Below are positions 33,640 through 46,751 of a stretch of DNA of 64,000 nucleotides, piece after piece. Position numbers and translations under genes: made by a program. The stretch spans positions 21,977,589-22,041,588 of the forward strand of contig NC_052486.1 of assembly GCF_009730915.1 (NCBI RefSeq), written 5' to 3'. Within the stretch, counting starts at the first letter, position 1; the number at the start of each line of letters is the position of its first letter. The notes below the pieces were generated by a model. That model was not told the DNA's origin, did not search any database, and was given only the letters and a program-made list of their open reading frames with translations. The stretch is from Dioscorea cayenensis subsp. rotundata (taxonomy: Eukaryota > Streptophyta > Magnoliopsida > Dioscoreales > Dioscoreaceae).

Positions 33640-36600
33640 ACATGAGATTTGCTCAAGGCTGAAGATTCATGGGGACCATAGATTTAATCATGGACATTAT
33701 CACTGTTTGGGGCCACACATATAATAGAGACAACAATGAAAGGGTACTGTAAGGTCCACGGAGATCACCATGACCTTTGTCCTGACCAACATCAGTCCTA
33801 TCAATTAATCCCAACAAATTTCATAAGCTCATCAATGTGACCTTTTGTTTGTTTTAACAACCACCCTTTCAATCAATTTTGCACCAAGACTTCACTCAAA
33901 AAGCAATGTGAATTATTATGAAGGTAACAATTAAAAATATATCTATCTACTGGTTCAAATGCATTATAGGAAAATAAGACTAAAATTGAATAGCCAACTA
34001 TAACAATGGAGTTTACCAGGTATGGCTTTCTATCATATGAATATAATATATATATATAATTGCTCGAACTTACTGCTGGGCACACTGTACCCTAGGGCCT
34101 GAATCGTCATCATCATCTTCGTCGTAGGCTTCATTCTGATGTTGCTGGTGTTTGCGCCTCATCTCCTCCTCTATACTGACGTCGTATAGAGTGGTCTCCT
34201 CGCATTCATCTAATTCCATTGCAGTCAAAGGGCTACCAGTTCTTGGTGCCAGTGTTGCCTCCAGAACATGGCATTGATCAGGAGAGAGGAAGCCGGAATC
34301 AGGGAACTCGACGTTGAAGTGAATGAATAGGCGACCTTTCATGAAGGGCCTTTGGTAATGCGGCATTCCTTCATCGTTAATGGCTTTGTATTGATCTGGT
34401 TCAGTTGCAAATCATAAGAAATTAGAGGCTGAAGAAATAGACAGTTGAGAGATTAGATTATTGTGTGGCACCATACCAGGTTTCACAACTTCGCCAGGAT
34501 TTGACTTGATAAGCAACTGCCGACCATCAAGGTGGGTAAGAGCAAACTGGAAGCCGCAAAGTGCCTCAGTCAGACTAAGGGTATGTTCAACATAGAGATC
34601 ATCGAACTTGCGCTTGAACTTGGGGTGCTCCTTCAGTTGCAGCACAAATACAATGTCTCCAGTTACAGTATCTGGCTGCAGATGTACATTTATTGAGCAA
34701 TGTCACATGTTCATTCCCAAATTAAGTCCTCAATATCAATTAAAAATATAAATGAAGAACAAAGATCTGAAATATCTATGTTTTACTGTTTCAAGGGGGT
34801 AAATCTCATGTGCACATAAATGAAGAACACAGAACTGACAGCCCTAGGCATTGCTGTTTAAACAACCTACATAGATTGCATAGTTTGAGAATGAGGTGAG
34901 CCAAGTAAGAACACTTACAGCTTCATCAGCCTGTCCCTGGAATACAATTTTCTGCCCATGTTGCATGCCTTTCTCAACATGAACCTCTAATACTTTCTTC
35001 TCCTGAGTAATTTTGCTGGCTTTACACTGTGGGCACTTATCCTTGTTACTGATCACCTCGCCTGCAAGATATTATTTTTAGAATGCAGCCAAACCAACAG
35101 TAATACAACGACAAACACAAGAACCATCATCATACCAGAGCCTCTGCAATCTGGGCAAGCAATTTGCATCTGTTGGATCATGCCAAGGCCAATTTGCCTG
35201 GTCATTATCTTTGCCCCAGAACCGTGACATCCATGACACTTAGTTGATATCCCACTCTTTGAGCCTGTCCTGTAATGCACACAAACACAAAAAAGACCAC
35301 ATCAGAAGATGATTAAGATATTCTAGGAACTGAGCATGTAACTGCCAAGCATTATAAGTCTTAACCAAAGCACTACCATCAGTTGCTAACATTCATAAAA
35401 AGATCAAACAGAATGGCAAGAAGAGCAGAAAATTGCTCACGTAGTAGTTATTATGATTTATCTCACTGCTAAAATCGATGGAAGAATCCAAACCGGGTTC
35501 CTAATATCAATGCCAAAACACAAGAAATTGAGCAACATTCAGGTTTCTACCTTAACTTAAGCATTCAAATCAAGCACAGGCAATCATCTATGATGATAGG
35601 CAACGAAATCCTCCAATTATTAAGGCCATTGACAGCTGGTTATTCCAATCACTGCTTTATAGTCAGCCAATATGGATCATCTAACGTTGGTTGTTCCAAT
35701 CACAACTGTATTGCCCATAGCAGCAATATTTCACAAATATCAAGTTTCCTAAAAAAAAAAACAACTTAGAAGTTGGAACTTTAAATCTACAGTGCCATAT
35801 AATGGGGTAAGTATCAATTATGGACACAATTCTCCTACATGCCACATAATAATGGGACCCGTATCCACTAGGTACAGACACCGGACACATTCTCCTGGGT
35901 GTTGTCTCCTGGGTACCAACACCAGGCTGTTTTGATTTTGTTTTTATAACAATATCTGCCAACCTCAAATACTTTGGGCTTACATTTGCAATCTGAATTA
36001 TGCTCCTTAGTTTTCAGTCTAGTTTTAGGAATCCACTCATTTAAATATTTTTTAATTGTTCTTTACCTATTTAAATCTATCTAAATCTTCATAAATATTT
36101 TTCTATCAGTAGTGGTTTTTGAATCCTCATGCCACTTTATAAAATTTAATAAAATTTATCTTGTTTTAATTTAAATTTCTGCTAATCTCTTGCCAGTCTG
36201 GGTAGTTTTACTATTTTAAATTTTCTTTCTCCAGTTTAGTTTAGAACCCCCTCCCCCCCTAGTTTTAGGAATCCACTCATTTAAATATTTTTTAATTGTT
36301 CTTTACCTATTTAAATCTATCTAAATCTTCATAAATATTTTTCTATCAGTAGTGGTTTTTGAATCCTCATGCCACTTTATAAAATTTATCTTGTTTTAAT
36401 TTAAATTTCTGCTAATCTCTTGCCAGTCTGGGTAGTTTTTACTGTCCAGTTTAGTTTAGAAAACCCCCCAAAACACACACAGTTACATTTCTGTAAAAAT
36501 AAATTACCATTTTATCCAAATTCAGTTTTTACTAAACTCATAGATAAGGATCCACAAGAAGGCGCCCTACTTTTAATATGCACCAACAAAAGCTATATCG

Positions 36601-38520
36601 AAAAAAAAAAAAAAAGACCAGTTCATAAGTTCATAAAATATATAAAGTGCATAAACCATTTCCTCCTATACTATGGCAAGTTGCAAAACATAAATTAGCT
36701 TAAAGAAAACCATATGCTGACAATGCAGAACCTCAACATGAGCAGATCATCATATGAAAAAAAGGAGATAGACTTCATCTTGAGCACAAACACAGCTGAT
36801 TAAAATTTTATATGCTGTATTGCATGCATCATCCTATCCAAGCCTGTCCATAAATCTGATCTACAACACCAAAACGACAAACTACCATCCCTTTTGGAGT
36901 GAAAATGACCTGTCAATTATTTGTAGCTAACATCTCCAACACCGATCAATTATACTTGTCTACATCACCCGCAAATAAAACATGTAACCACCATGACTAG
37001 TTATGCAAACATTATACCTAAGTAATACGAATCAATATACATATTGATTTTTAACGGCATGGTGTTTGCCGTGCATGTCTAGGATGAATCTTTCATATCT
37101 AGTACTGACACTTATAATGATCAAAATACAAACCTATGAATTGCAGAAGTTTTAAGATAGATCAGCTTTGTATCAAGAGGCCACTCATTCTAAAACTACT
37201 GTGAACACAAGCTAACATTGGTTGCAAACCTTAAGCTCATCTATTATACTACAACCATCATTCTTGGCTGCAGCAAACAACAAGATTGATAAAATGACAT
37301 AATAATTTGACAAAATTTCAAGCATTAGCATTTTCCAACCAAAATATACGAGCTTATTGGCCATTCACCATTAAACTAAAATTATGTTTACATACAGTAT
37401 GAAATCCATTAATATAAAATGACTTTCAATAACTCATGACAAAAGCAAAGAACAAAGATCATGAAAGTGACAAGACGTCAATTGCCAATATAGTAGGAGT
37501 CAGCTTCAAATTCTTAAGCTCTTTAGGTTGTAAATGTTGAGAAGACATACATGTGAACATGAATTGTCCATGATAAATAACAAATGTCACTAAATGTTTC
37601 TTAATTACTGTTGCAGTATGTTTGAACAATGATCAAAAGGGATTTGATAAGCTGCTCTTTTTGTTTTTTTTCCTTTTTTTTTTTAAAATACAGATGAATG
37701 AAAATTAATGTGAAAGAATGACAGCTGTCAGACAAAAAAATAAGAAATAATAACCAGTTTAGAAATGTCAACAGCCCAAGGAAAGGGACACAATTTTACT
37801 GAAAAGTGAAAAGGACTAAATATGAGACATACCCTCTGCATTTTGGACAAAGCACATTTCTTGATAATGACAGCCTTTTTGATGTACCATTGTAAAGGTC
37901 ATCCAGAGTTACTTTCAGAGTATGTACTACATCATCACCTCTCCTCTGCCTACGAGCTCTTGAGCTCCCACCTTCAAAAATAATTTAAAAAATGAACATT
38001 GAAGAAAAAGAATAGCTTGCCTAAAGCTCATATTCATTTAATCTCACCACCAAAAGCACCACCACCCCCAAAAAATTGTTCAAAGATATCAAAAGGACTG
38101 TGAGAAGAACCACCCCCTCCCATTCCCTCCTTAAGTGCATCTTCTCCATATTGGTCATAGAGATCTCTCTTTTCGGTGTCACTCAGAACTTCATAAGCTT
38201 GAGCCAACTCCTTAAACTGAAACAGGGTATATAACACATAAGAAAAGATTAACTTGGCTGTGAACACAACATCTTACAAGTCAATACCACAATAAAACAC
38301 TTAAAAATATAGGACTGATCTCATTTGTATAGAACACACCACCGGAAAGACTTCCCAAGTGAATGATAACCATTTGAATTATATTGACTCTTGAGATGGT
38401 GATGTTGGTGATCTCAAGAAAAAGTTAATGGCTTCAATCATTTGGGAATTTAATATAAAAAGTTTGTTTTGAACAACCAGCATTACACATATTATAGCAT
38501 CTGTTGATTGAAACAATGAT
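33640..38520 (-). repeat. Right arm of the inverted duplication (functional DnaJ locus)
   Basis: This is the partner of 28430-32790, containing exons 2-7 of the intact DnaJ gene, its introns and about 430 bases beyond its stop. It is AT-richer than the left arm in introns. A 240-bp tandem duplication inside it (36021-36460) is also represented twice in the left arm (about 30140-30560). Confidence 0.88.
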
Positions 38521-38854
38521 CTGAGGGCCACAACAAGAACCATCACAAATTCAGGTGTACAGCTACTACTAGGATCATAAAATGGACTCCAATTCAATGA
38601 TGCCAGAAGAAAATGCACAAAATAAGGAACTATAAATTCACCCTCTCAAACATATGAGAACCAGAATAAACAGGAGTTAAGAAACTGAGAGGAAACAGGC
38701 TCACCTTCTCTGGGTCACCACCCTTGTCCGGATGATTCTTGATGGCGGCCTTCCTATAAGCTTTTTTCAACTCATCCTGGCTCGCATTCTGCGGGACTCC
38801 AAGAATCTCATAATACTTGGTATTATTACTCCTCCTTGCTGAACGGCCAAACAT
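34070..38854 (-). CDS. J3: DnaJ homolog, J2/J3 type (HSP40 co-chaperone), 419 residues
   Basis: It is a type I HSP40 that stimulates HSP70 ATPase activity in the cytosol. Exons: 38854-38705, 38216-38048, 37971-37833, 35269-35136, 35061-34919, 34675-34477 and 34395-34070. They join in frame to 420 codons including the stop. The J domain (residues 1-75) has the HPDKGG loop. A G/F stretch follows (FGGGGAFGG). Four zinc-binding CXXCXG-type repeats come next ([28 protein letters not shown]), then the client-binding domain ([20 protein letters not shown]). An acidic tail ends in CAQQ, the farnesylation box of plant J2/J3 proteins. The ATG at 38854 opens [20 protein letters not shown], typical of the family. 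No break is seen, in contrast to the mirror copy on its 3' side. Confidence 0.95.
36021..36460. repeat. Tandem duplication, two units of 240 bp, in DnaJ intron 3
   Basis: The unit beginning AGTTTTAGGAATCCACTCAT at 36021 repeats at 36261 with near identity for about 130 bases and recognisable similarity to the shared CTTGCCAGTCTGGGTAGTTT. The second unit lacks a short TAAAATTTAATAAAA-type stretch present in the first. Confidence 0.9.
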
Positions 38855-39783
38855 TGTCTCTGATCTCTACGAATCCTCTATACGAAAGCAAATTCACAAG
38901 CAATCACAAACAAATCAAATCAAAAACCAATCTTCCAAAACCTAGATCGAAGAAAAAAAAAAATCAAAATCAAGACCACAACCCAAACCCAAACATCCCA
39001 TCCAGTACAGCATGCTTCAAATTAATTAAAAAAAAAAAATCACCAAAATTCAACTGAAAAGAAACCAAAGTGCTCCCGCCTTGAATTCACATCAAAATCT
39101 ACCAAAAATCACACAAAATTTAAATCACAGAGACAAAAACAAAGGGTTTACCAAACGTAGTATGCGCGAGGAGAACTCCCGATTCGAATCGGGAGAAGAA
39201 TCGAAGCCCTAATCCGAAATTTTTTTTCTCTTTTGTTTTTTCTGAGAATTTGGGGAAACTCGAGCCGCGTTTGCGTTTATATATAGAATAACAAGAGATA
39301 CTTGCCTTCTTTGAGATTCGGGAAATCAAGAGATTGATAGATCGGACGGTGGAGGATGGTTACAGGATGCTTCCGGTTTCCCCACGTGTCACGAAGACGA
39401 AACGCTGATGGTCGCGTTGAGTGCGCGGCTTATGTGACCGGTTTGACCGGTTGGGAAAACGGGTTCGGCCGGTACTCGTCTCGGTCAATTGTGGTGTCTC
39501 GGTTAGATGGAAAGTTTATTATGTAAATAATCACAATAAAATAATAAATTTATTTATTTAATAAAAAAAATTGAATCTAATAATTGTATCAAAATACTGA
39601 ATTTGTTTTTTTTATTTATCATATTTATCTAATTCATACTCGTTAAAAAAATTAATAAAATTTAATTTACTACTTATATTTTATAAAAAAATTATTATTT
39701 TTCAAAATTATCCCTATTTAAAATTCCACTAAATGGATTATATAATTTATGTTTAGTTGATTGTGATTTATTGATATGATTTA
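38855..39783. other. DnaJ promoter region and intergenic DNA
   Basis: On the minus strand a TATA box (CTATATATAAAC) lies at about 39277-39288 with a leader to the ATG at 38854. A 5' UTR intron is possible (TTTG followed by GTAAAC near 39150). A G-box core CACGTG at 39383-39388 lies about 100 bases upstream of the TATA box. The rest, 39500-39783, is AT-rich without features. Confidence 0.5.
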
Positions 39784-40626
39784 GGGCTCGTTTGGTAAAT
39801 AAGATAGGATATGGACGGATATGATATAAGAACTGGATTGGAGTAGGAAAGGATATGTGCATAATAAGCTATATTCTATTTGATGTACACCGGATAAACC
39901 ATTAGATAGCATTTTGTTATCTGAAGTGGACCGGATAATGATAGAATATGATCTGAAGGATATGTAAATAGACAATATATGTCATTTTTTAAAATATACT
40001 TTTTTTTTTGGATTTTTTCTTTAATGATTTATCTATCGGTATATTTAAAATTTTTTAAAAATAAATAATCTATAAATAATGTCCACAAATTTATAGAATG
40101 CAATATCACCAACTTGAAAATATTGTAATTCATACCAATTTCTTTGGAGAAAATCATTCATAAGTCATCGATATGGCATAAAGCTAGAGTAACAAACTTA
40201 TTAATGGAAAATAATAGATCACATCAAAATAAATTTAAAAAAAAAAAATCATTGAACTAGAAAAACTAAAAATAAGACATGATTAAAAAAAAGTGATTTA
40301 AAATAGTGAAATTAGTATCCTAGTTGTTGACAAGTTTCTTTGTCTCAAGCATCATATTTAAAAGATCAAAAATAGATATACAATGAAACCTTACTTAAGG
40401 GAGAGTAACCAAATAATAGGGCAAAAGAGTAAATTTATTTTTTATCATATCCTCCCAGTTTCTATCCTAACTCCCTCATAGGATTCATTATCATGTGGTC
40501 GGCAAGATAAAATGGGCCACTAGCATAAGACTATCATATCCTATTGGCACACCAAATAAAGGATAGTAGCAGGATATGATAGTCTATCATATCCTGTCGC
40601 TTTTATCATGTCCACTAAACGGGTCC
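39784..40626. mobile_element. Tourist-like (PIF/Harbinger) MITE
   Basis: The left end GGGCTCGTTTGGTAAATAAG pairs with the right end, read in reverse complement, GGACCCGTTTAGTGGACATG. Both ends are flanked by TTA (39781-39783 and 40627-40629), the target-site duplication expected for PIF/Harbinger-type elements. The 843-bp interior has GGATATGATA words in both orientations near the ends and no transposase. Confidence 0.75.
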
Positions 40627-41592
40627 TTAATGTTTAATTGATTGTGATTTATTGAAAATTGTATAATTACATTAAAATTAAAGAATAAATTTGAAAAAAA
40701 GTGTACACAATTTTTAATATGGCAAGTAAAAAAGAACAAATAAGAGCTCAAAAACATGCAAGTAAAAAAGAATGGAGGGAGTATTAAAAAAACAACTAAA
40801 ATTCATTTGAATTAATATTAATAATATAAATATTTTTTGAATTAATTAAATTTTGTAAAAAATAATTGGTTTGGAGTTGGAGGATTCCTTGGGATAATAC
40901 TTATTCTCTATTTATTTAATTAATTTAAAAATCCAAAAAATTGAGAAAAAACTTCAAATTTATAAAAAATTTGAAGTTTAAAAAGAAAAAAACAAAAAAA
41001 AAAAATCATTTTTTTAAAGGCGAAATTGCTTAAAAGAGACAACTTAATCATTGTGCCGAAAAACTATTGATTTTTTAAAATTCATCTTTTTTTTCCGAAA
41101 AATTACTTTTAAGTCTAATGGTTAGATAACTTCGGATATACTATGCTTGCATCATGTTCAATTTTTAGTTTTGTTTTTTTTGTTTTAGTACTTTAGTTTT
41201 ATTTTTTTTACATCATTTTTAGTTTTTAGTTTTGCTTAGTTTGAATTTATTTAAATTTTATGTGTTGTCGATCAGAATTCGAACTTCTAAAGATGACAGA
41301 AGGGATGAAATGAAACTGGTTGTAAAAAATGCCGTGAAGGATAATTTTTTGTCAAAAAAAAAACTTATTAAAATAAACAAAAAGTTCTAAAGACTAATAA
41401 AGTAAAAAAATATTTTTTTAAAAAAATCATCTATCATATCATGAATTTATAAATTTTATCATCAAGGTCAACAGCACGAATCTCGAAAGCCTGCGGTGGA
41501 CCCCAAAAGATCAGTCCTTTTATGGTAACAAACTTCTTCTCGTTGGCGAGAGCTAAACGTCTCCTCCGACTGCTCTCCACCTTCCCGCAGCC
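40627..41592. other. AT-rich intergenic DNA before KAPA synthase
   Basis: The region contains many A and T runs and a stray Stowaway-type terminal word (GGAGGGAGTA, near 40775) without a partner end. 41460-41592 becomes CT-rich and should contain the 5' leader of the downstream gene. No TATA box is evident. Confidence 0.45.
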
Positions 41593-44500
41593 ATGGAGTC
41601 CTGGGACAGCTGGGTTGCCGCCGCCCTCTCAAGCTCTCCGGCAAGAGGCTCCTTCGCTCCGTCCGGCCCATTTCCCTTCCCTCTTCCGATCCCAAGGTCG
41701 AGGCCTTCGATGGCCCTCGGCCCTGGGACCGCTCATCTGTGGAAGTTGAGCTCGATGAACAAACTTTCCAGGAATGGCTCCAGGAGTTGCCGAATCCTGG
41801 TAAAACCCTAGAATTATCTTTGTTTAACTTTCGTTCAGTACTTAAATTTTGGTTTTTTTTTTTTTTGGTTTGGATTTTGAGTTAGATGGTGAATTGTTGT
41901 GTGAGAATGAGAAGGGGAGGAAAAAGATGATTCTTTTCTCTGGGAATGACTACTTGGGCTTGAGTGCTCACCCTGCTCTCCGCATTGCTGCATCGGAGGT
42001 GAGTGAAATTTGGATCAAATTTCAGTGTGTGTGTGTGTGTATATAGACATATTGTTTAGCTTTTGATTTTTGTTCTTCTTTGTGTTATTGATGAATTTGC
42101 TTATGTGTAGGCTGCTCGAATGCATGGTATGGGTCCTAGAGGGTCTGCATTGATCTGTGGCTATACGAATTATCACATGCAGGTTGAAGCTTCACTGGCA
42201 GAGCTGAAGAACAAAGAGGTAATTGGTTGAACGAGGCTGGTTGTTCTTATAATTGATGATACTTTCTTGTGGTTCTTATGATGATGCTATAATTTCTGTC
42301 AGGTTTTGCTCATTTGATCAAAGCATGCTGATAAAAATATTTTTGTTGGGTTCCTCTTATATAAAAAAATCTGATTTTGTTGATATATATATATATATAT
42401 ATCTGGAAGCTCACCCCTGTCACATATAATATAATGAGTTAGATGTAAGGTAGAATAAATGATTATCCAATGAGTAATGCAGCAGTGTTACATAACTGTT
42501 TATAAGGATGGATAGTTCTATGATCGAGTGGGAATAGAAGAAGCTCTCTGTAATTGGAAATGTGGCACTAGATTGCTTCTCTGGGCAGGTACTGATAAAG
42601 ATAGCTTACTGGTATTTGTTGGGCTCATAGCTGAACTTTTGACTGAAGTAGTGGAAAGTGTTCAACACCTCATCGTTTGCTCGACTAACTGATAGCCTAT
42701 TATGCATTTATAGATTTATAGATTCCCAAAGTTTGGATACAGATCACCATACTCTGGAGGCTTTTTTAATTTTTGGCGCTTTGTACATTGCTTTCAAGTA
42801 TTTTGTGATGTTATAGAAATAATTGCATCTTAAATATTTCTCAGGACTGCCTCCTTTGCCCTACTGGATTTTCTGCCAATATGGCTTTCATGACCGCTCT
42901 GGGAAGTATCAGTTCTCTTCTAGCTGTTAATGGAAAGCCATCCAAAGATGAGAGGATTGCCATATTTTCTGATGCTTTGAACCATGCATCAATCATTGAT
43001 GGAATCCGTCTTGCTGAGAAACAACGAGAAGCTGAAGTATATGTCTATAGACATAGTGACATGGACCATCTCAGTTCTCTGCTGTATGTTCTCTTTACTA
43101 TTTGTTTAAACTTAGTACTTTGCTACCAATTCCTCGACATCCCATGGCAATGATAAGAAATCTTTGTTGGACAGATCATCTTGTCCACTGAAAAAGAAAG
43201 TTGTCGTGACTGATAGGTAACTTTATCTCAGATGTACATCAGGATATTATTTATTCATTGTGCACTACATTATGATAGCATCTCATGTTTTACTGAAAAA
43301 TGAATCGTTTCCCTCCATAGAATTTCTATCTCAAAATTCACTCTCTGAATATTTCTTGCATTCTTTTCATGCAGCCTGTTTAGTATGGATGGGGATTTTG
43401 CTCTAATGTCTGACCTTGCCAAGCTTCGAAATAAGCACCACTTTTTGTTGGTAATTGATGACGTAAGTCTCATGTTTAGACCTTCTAAATTTCCCTGGTT
43501 TCTTTATATGTAATTGATCCTGATTCAAGCGGAAGTTGTTTCAGGCTCATGCAACACTTGTTTGTGGCAGAAATGGTGGTGGGGTGCCTGAAGCATATGA
43601 GTGTGAAAATGATGTTGATATATGTATTGGCACATTGAGTAAGGCAGCAGGCTGCCAGGGTGGTTTCATTGCTTGTAGGTAATGTGTATTTATTTCTTTT
43701 TACCAAACTTTAACTTACAGAAAAATAGATTACTTGCAGATTATCATTGTTTTAGACTAGAGTGTGTATGTGTACTTACAAATGCATACATTTTAACACA
43801 TGCACAAATTCACATACTTGTATTAGTATAGACAATGCCACAATTTCTTCATTGTCACTTCCCCATGAACAAGTTTTCAAGCATTACGCATGCTTTGATG
43901 CTGATGATTTTCTCCCATCTAGAAGCAATATTCAATGATAGTGATAAGATTTGGCCATTTTTTTGTAATTAATTAATTAATTAATTAATTTTTATTTTTA
44001 AGTGCATATCAAACATCAACTTGTTTTTTATTGTAGCAAAACTGCAAACAAGAACCTCCAAGTAATTTATGGTGAATTTTCTCTGTGAATAATCCTAACA
44101 AAGGATAGGTTGTCATGGATTATATCTGTCAAAATGGTTTGATCAAATATCTGTGTCATTGTTTCCATGAAATAAACTCAAGAATATTTAGTGCAATGCG
44201 GTAGGTTTGACAGAATCTCTTTGTGAAGTTTCTAAACACAAATGTAGCTGACCTTAGAATTTTATTGCCCTGTTGGCCTATTATATGTGATGTTTTTTTA
44301 ATGATGAATTAGTCTTTATGTATCTGGTCTACTTCTATATGCACATATTTTTAAAAACTTTAGAATAAATTTTGGCTATTTAATTAATTTTTTGAATGCC
44401 CTAGAAATGGAGAACTTTGTTTTATAGACTCTTAAATGTCTGCTAGTGATGCGTTCACTATTCATATTAAATGGCCTTGTTTAGTGCAATATTTTCTACT

Positions 44501-45734
44501 GTCTAGAATTTGCTTTGATAAGAAATGATTGATAAGCAGATTACTTAATTACAGGACATGCTCCATATAACTTCTACTGCCTATTGAACAGCCATAAATG
44601 GAAACAACTCATTCAATCTAGAGGCCGCTCTTTCATTTTTTCAACAGCTCTTCCGGTGCCAATTGTTGCTGCTTCTCTTGGTAATATTTTACTGACATGA
44701 TAGTTTATCTTCATCTGCACATATTAGATTATCTATTTATGCACCGTGTTGTTTTGATGCAACAAAATCCACACACTACAGCATGATATGTAATGTGCTG
44801 TGGAAAAAGACTGCTAAACCAAAACCCAGACTGAGTCAAGCACTTCAATGTGTGCACTTTGCAAAACAACAACATTAGCAGGGAAATGATAATACGATTG
44901 CGAATATTATGATTGATGAGGCACTCTGCCAAATCTCTATAACTGCGATTTTGGTCCTTGAACTTTACCCAAAAATTCATTTTGGTTAATAAAAGCAAGA
45001 ATAACTTTTGTTTTGATTCGAGGATTGATTTTTAAATAAGGACCAAAACTGAACCTTTTATTAGCTCATTTTGTGGACAACTTTTAAGAAGGTTCATCAC
45101 CATAGATCACTTGAAGAGAAATCTGTAAATATGTTGCTTGTGCATTAGGATGAACTGAAGCTGCAACCTGAGAAATTCAAATTGAAATTTGGTTTATAAA
45201 TGATATGTTGTTTGCCATGCAGCCTCTCTAACCGTGGCCAGACAAGAAAAATGGCGAAGAAGAGAAGTATGGAGTCGGGTACATGACTTCCGTTCTCTAA
45301 CTCTACTTCCAATTACCAGTCCTATAATATCTTTGATCGTCGGAAATGAAGCAGCAGCACTTCTTGCAAGCAGGTTTTCTTAATCTTAATCCTTATTTCT
45401 TTAAAAAAACCCCATTATCATCTCATTTGATCGATTAATCACGAAACCAAACTGTCTTCTAGGCATATGTTGAAGTCCGGTTTCCACGTGACTGCAATCC
45501 GGCCTCCTACCGTCCCTCCTGATTCTTGCAGGTAAACTAAAGATTTGTTTGCCGGCCGATACGATTGAAGTGTAGTTTTGATAATAAATGATGTTTGTTG
45601 TGGCTCACAGATTGCGAATAACTTTAAGTGCCGCGCACACAACCGGCGATGTAAGAAAGCTTGTAACCGCATTGTCTCGATGCTTCAAGCTACCAGTTTT
45701 CGAAAACAACGGTCTCATGGCTTCAAAGCTTTAA
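41593..45734 (+). CDS. 8-amino-7-oxononanoate (KAPA) synthase, peroxisomal biotin enzyme
   Basis: This is a PLP enzyme that condenses pimeloyl-CoA with alanine in the first committed step of biotin synthesis (plant BIOF/BIO4 homolog). Exons: 41593-41799, 41886-41998, 42111-42218, 42845-43083, 43175-43216, 43375-43462, 43545-43678, 44592-44680, 45223-45373, 45463-45531 and 45611-45734. Diagnostic blocks: LFSGNDYLGLS (exon 2), MGPRGSALICGY, FSDALNHASIIDG, DSLFSMDGDFA, LVIDDAH and TLSKAAGCQGGF, with the lysine that binds PLP. The protein ends MASKL, so SKL is a canonical peroxisomal signal. Exon 1 is one base short: ALSSS should read ALSKLSGK if one A is restored in the A run near 41631, after which the frame fits the family and the phase of exon 2. 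About 454 residues are expected. The missing base is probably a consensus error. Confidence 0.92.
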
Positions 45735-46595
45735 ATAGAGGATATTATTGGAGTCTGAACTCCTTACCAGAAGTAGCAATAAAGTAAATTTTCAACAATT
45801 TTAGACAAGAATACATTGTATTCATTACGTTCAGCATCTGCTATTCATCTTGTATTTTTTTTTTATTCTTTTGTGCTAGAGATAACTTATTTTGTTTGTG
45901 ATGATTATTATTTAAGTGAGATTTGAATACACATTTTCATGTGCTTGAGAATTACATATATACTATGACAGCATCAGTAATTCCCTTGTTTTTTTTTCAA
46001 TCATAGTATTTATTTTATTTTATTTTTAATTTTTTGAGTGTTAATCTAACATTTATTTTGATCATGACCAATCTATGTTATTTTGGCGTCTGTACCCTCC
46101 TAAATTTTGTATATTATTATATGGCACATTTATTTGCAAAAATTTGCTTCTACATCCCTATAAAAATGTTTATGCACCAATTAAAAAAAAATCATCTTTA
46201 TAGATATATATTTTGTAATGTAAAAATGAAAATTTTAAAAATAATTTCGTTTGATATTTTTGAGAGATACATCAAGATTGATCAGTGATCACTCTATTTT
46301 TTCCCCCCAAAAATACAATAAAAACATAAAAAAATCCACAAATCCCTTAGTTTGTGTTATATATGGTTGAATTATTAATATTTATAATAATAACCGAACA
46401 CAATTACATGTATGCAATTATGAGCTTCTTCCGGGTTGTTCTTGAAAACTGAGGGAGTTACACCACATTTAGAGTATAATAAGGGGTGTAAATGTAAAGG
46501 AAAAGGACAAAAAAATTTCCAAATGAAAAAAAGGGATTTAATTGATAAAAATAATGTTTCTAGGGTTTCAAATGTCAAAAGTCAAAATTCAAAAT
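45735..46595. other. Intergenic region between KAPA synthase and the quinone oxidoreductase
   Basis: The region is AT-rich with T runs. The first 100-300 bases are probably the KAPA synthase 3' UTR. I see no coding sequence and no clear TATA box for the next gene. Confidence 0.5.
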
Positions 46596-46751
46596 ATGAC
46601 GTTCGCTTTCACTCAAACCCTAATTCCACTAAACCGTCACCAATTTCCATTTATACTGATCTCATCCTTGAAATCGAGAGCCAAATTCACCCAAATCGTC
46701 GCTGCCCTCAAGAACCCTTCTAGTTCTTATTCGAAATCCTCTTCATCGGAG

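Noticed and set aside
44940-45070. Possible small inverted-repeat element in the KAPA synthase intron (TTGGTCCTTGAAC and GGACCAAAAC words)
   Set aside because: The inverted words are short and no target-site duplication could be defined.
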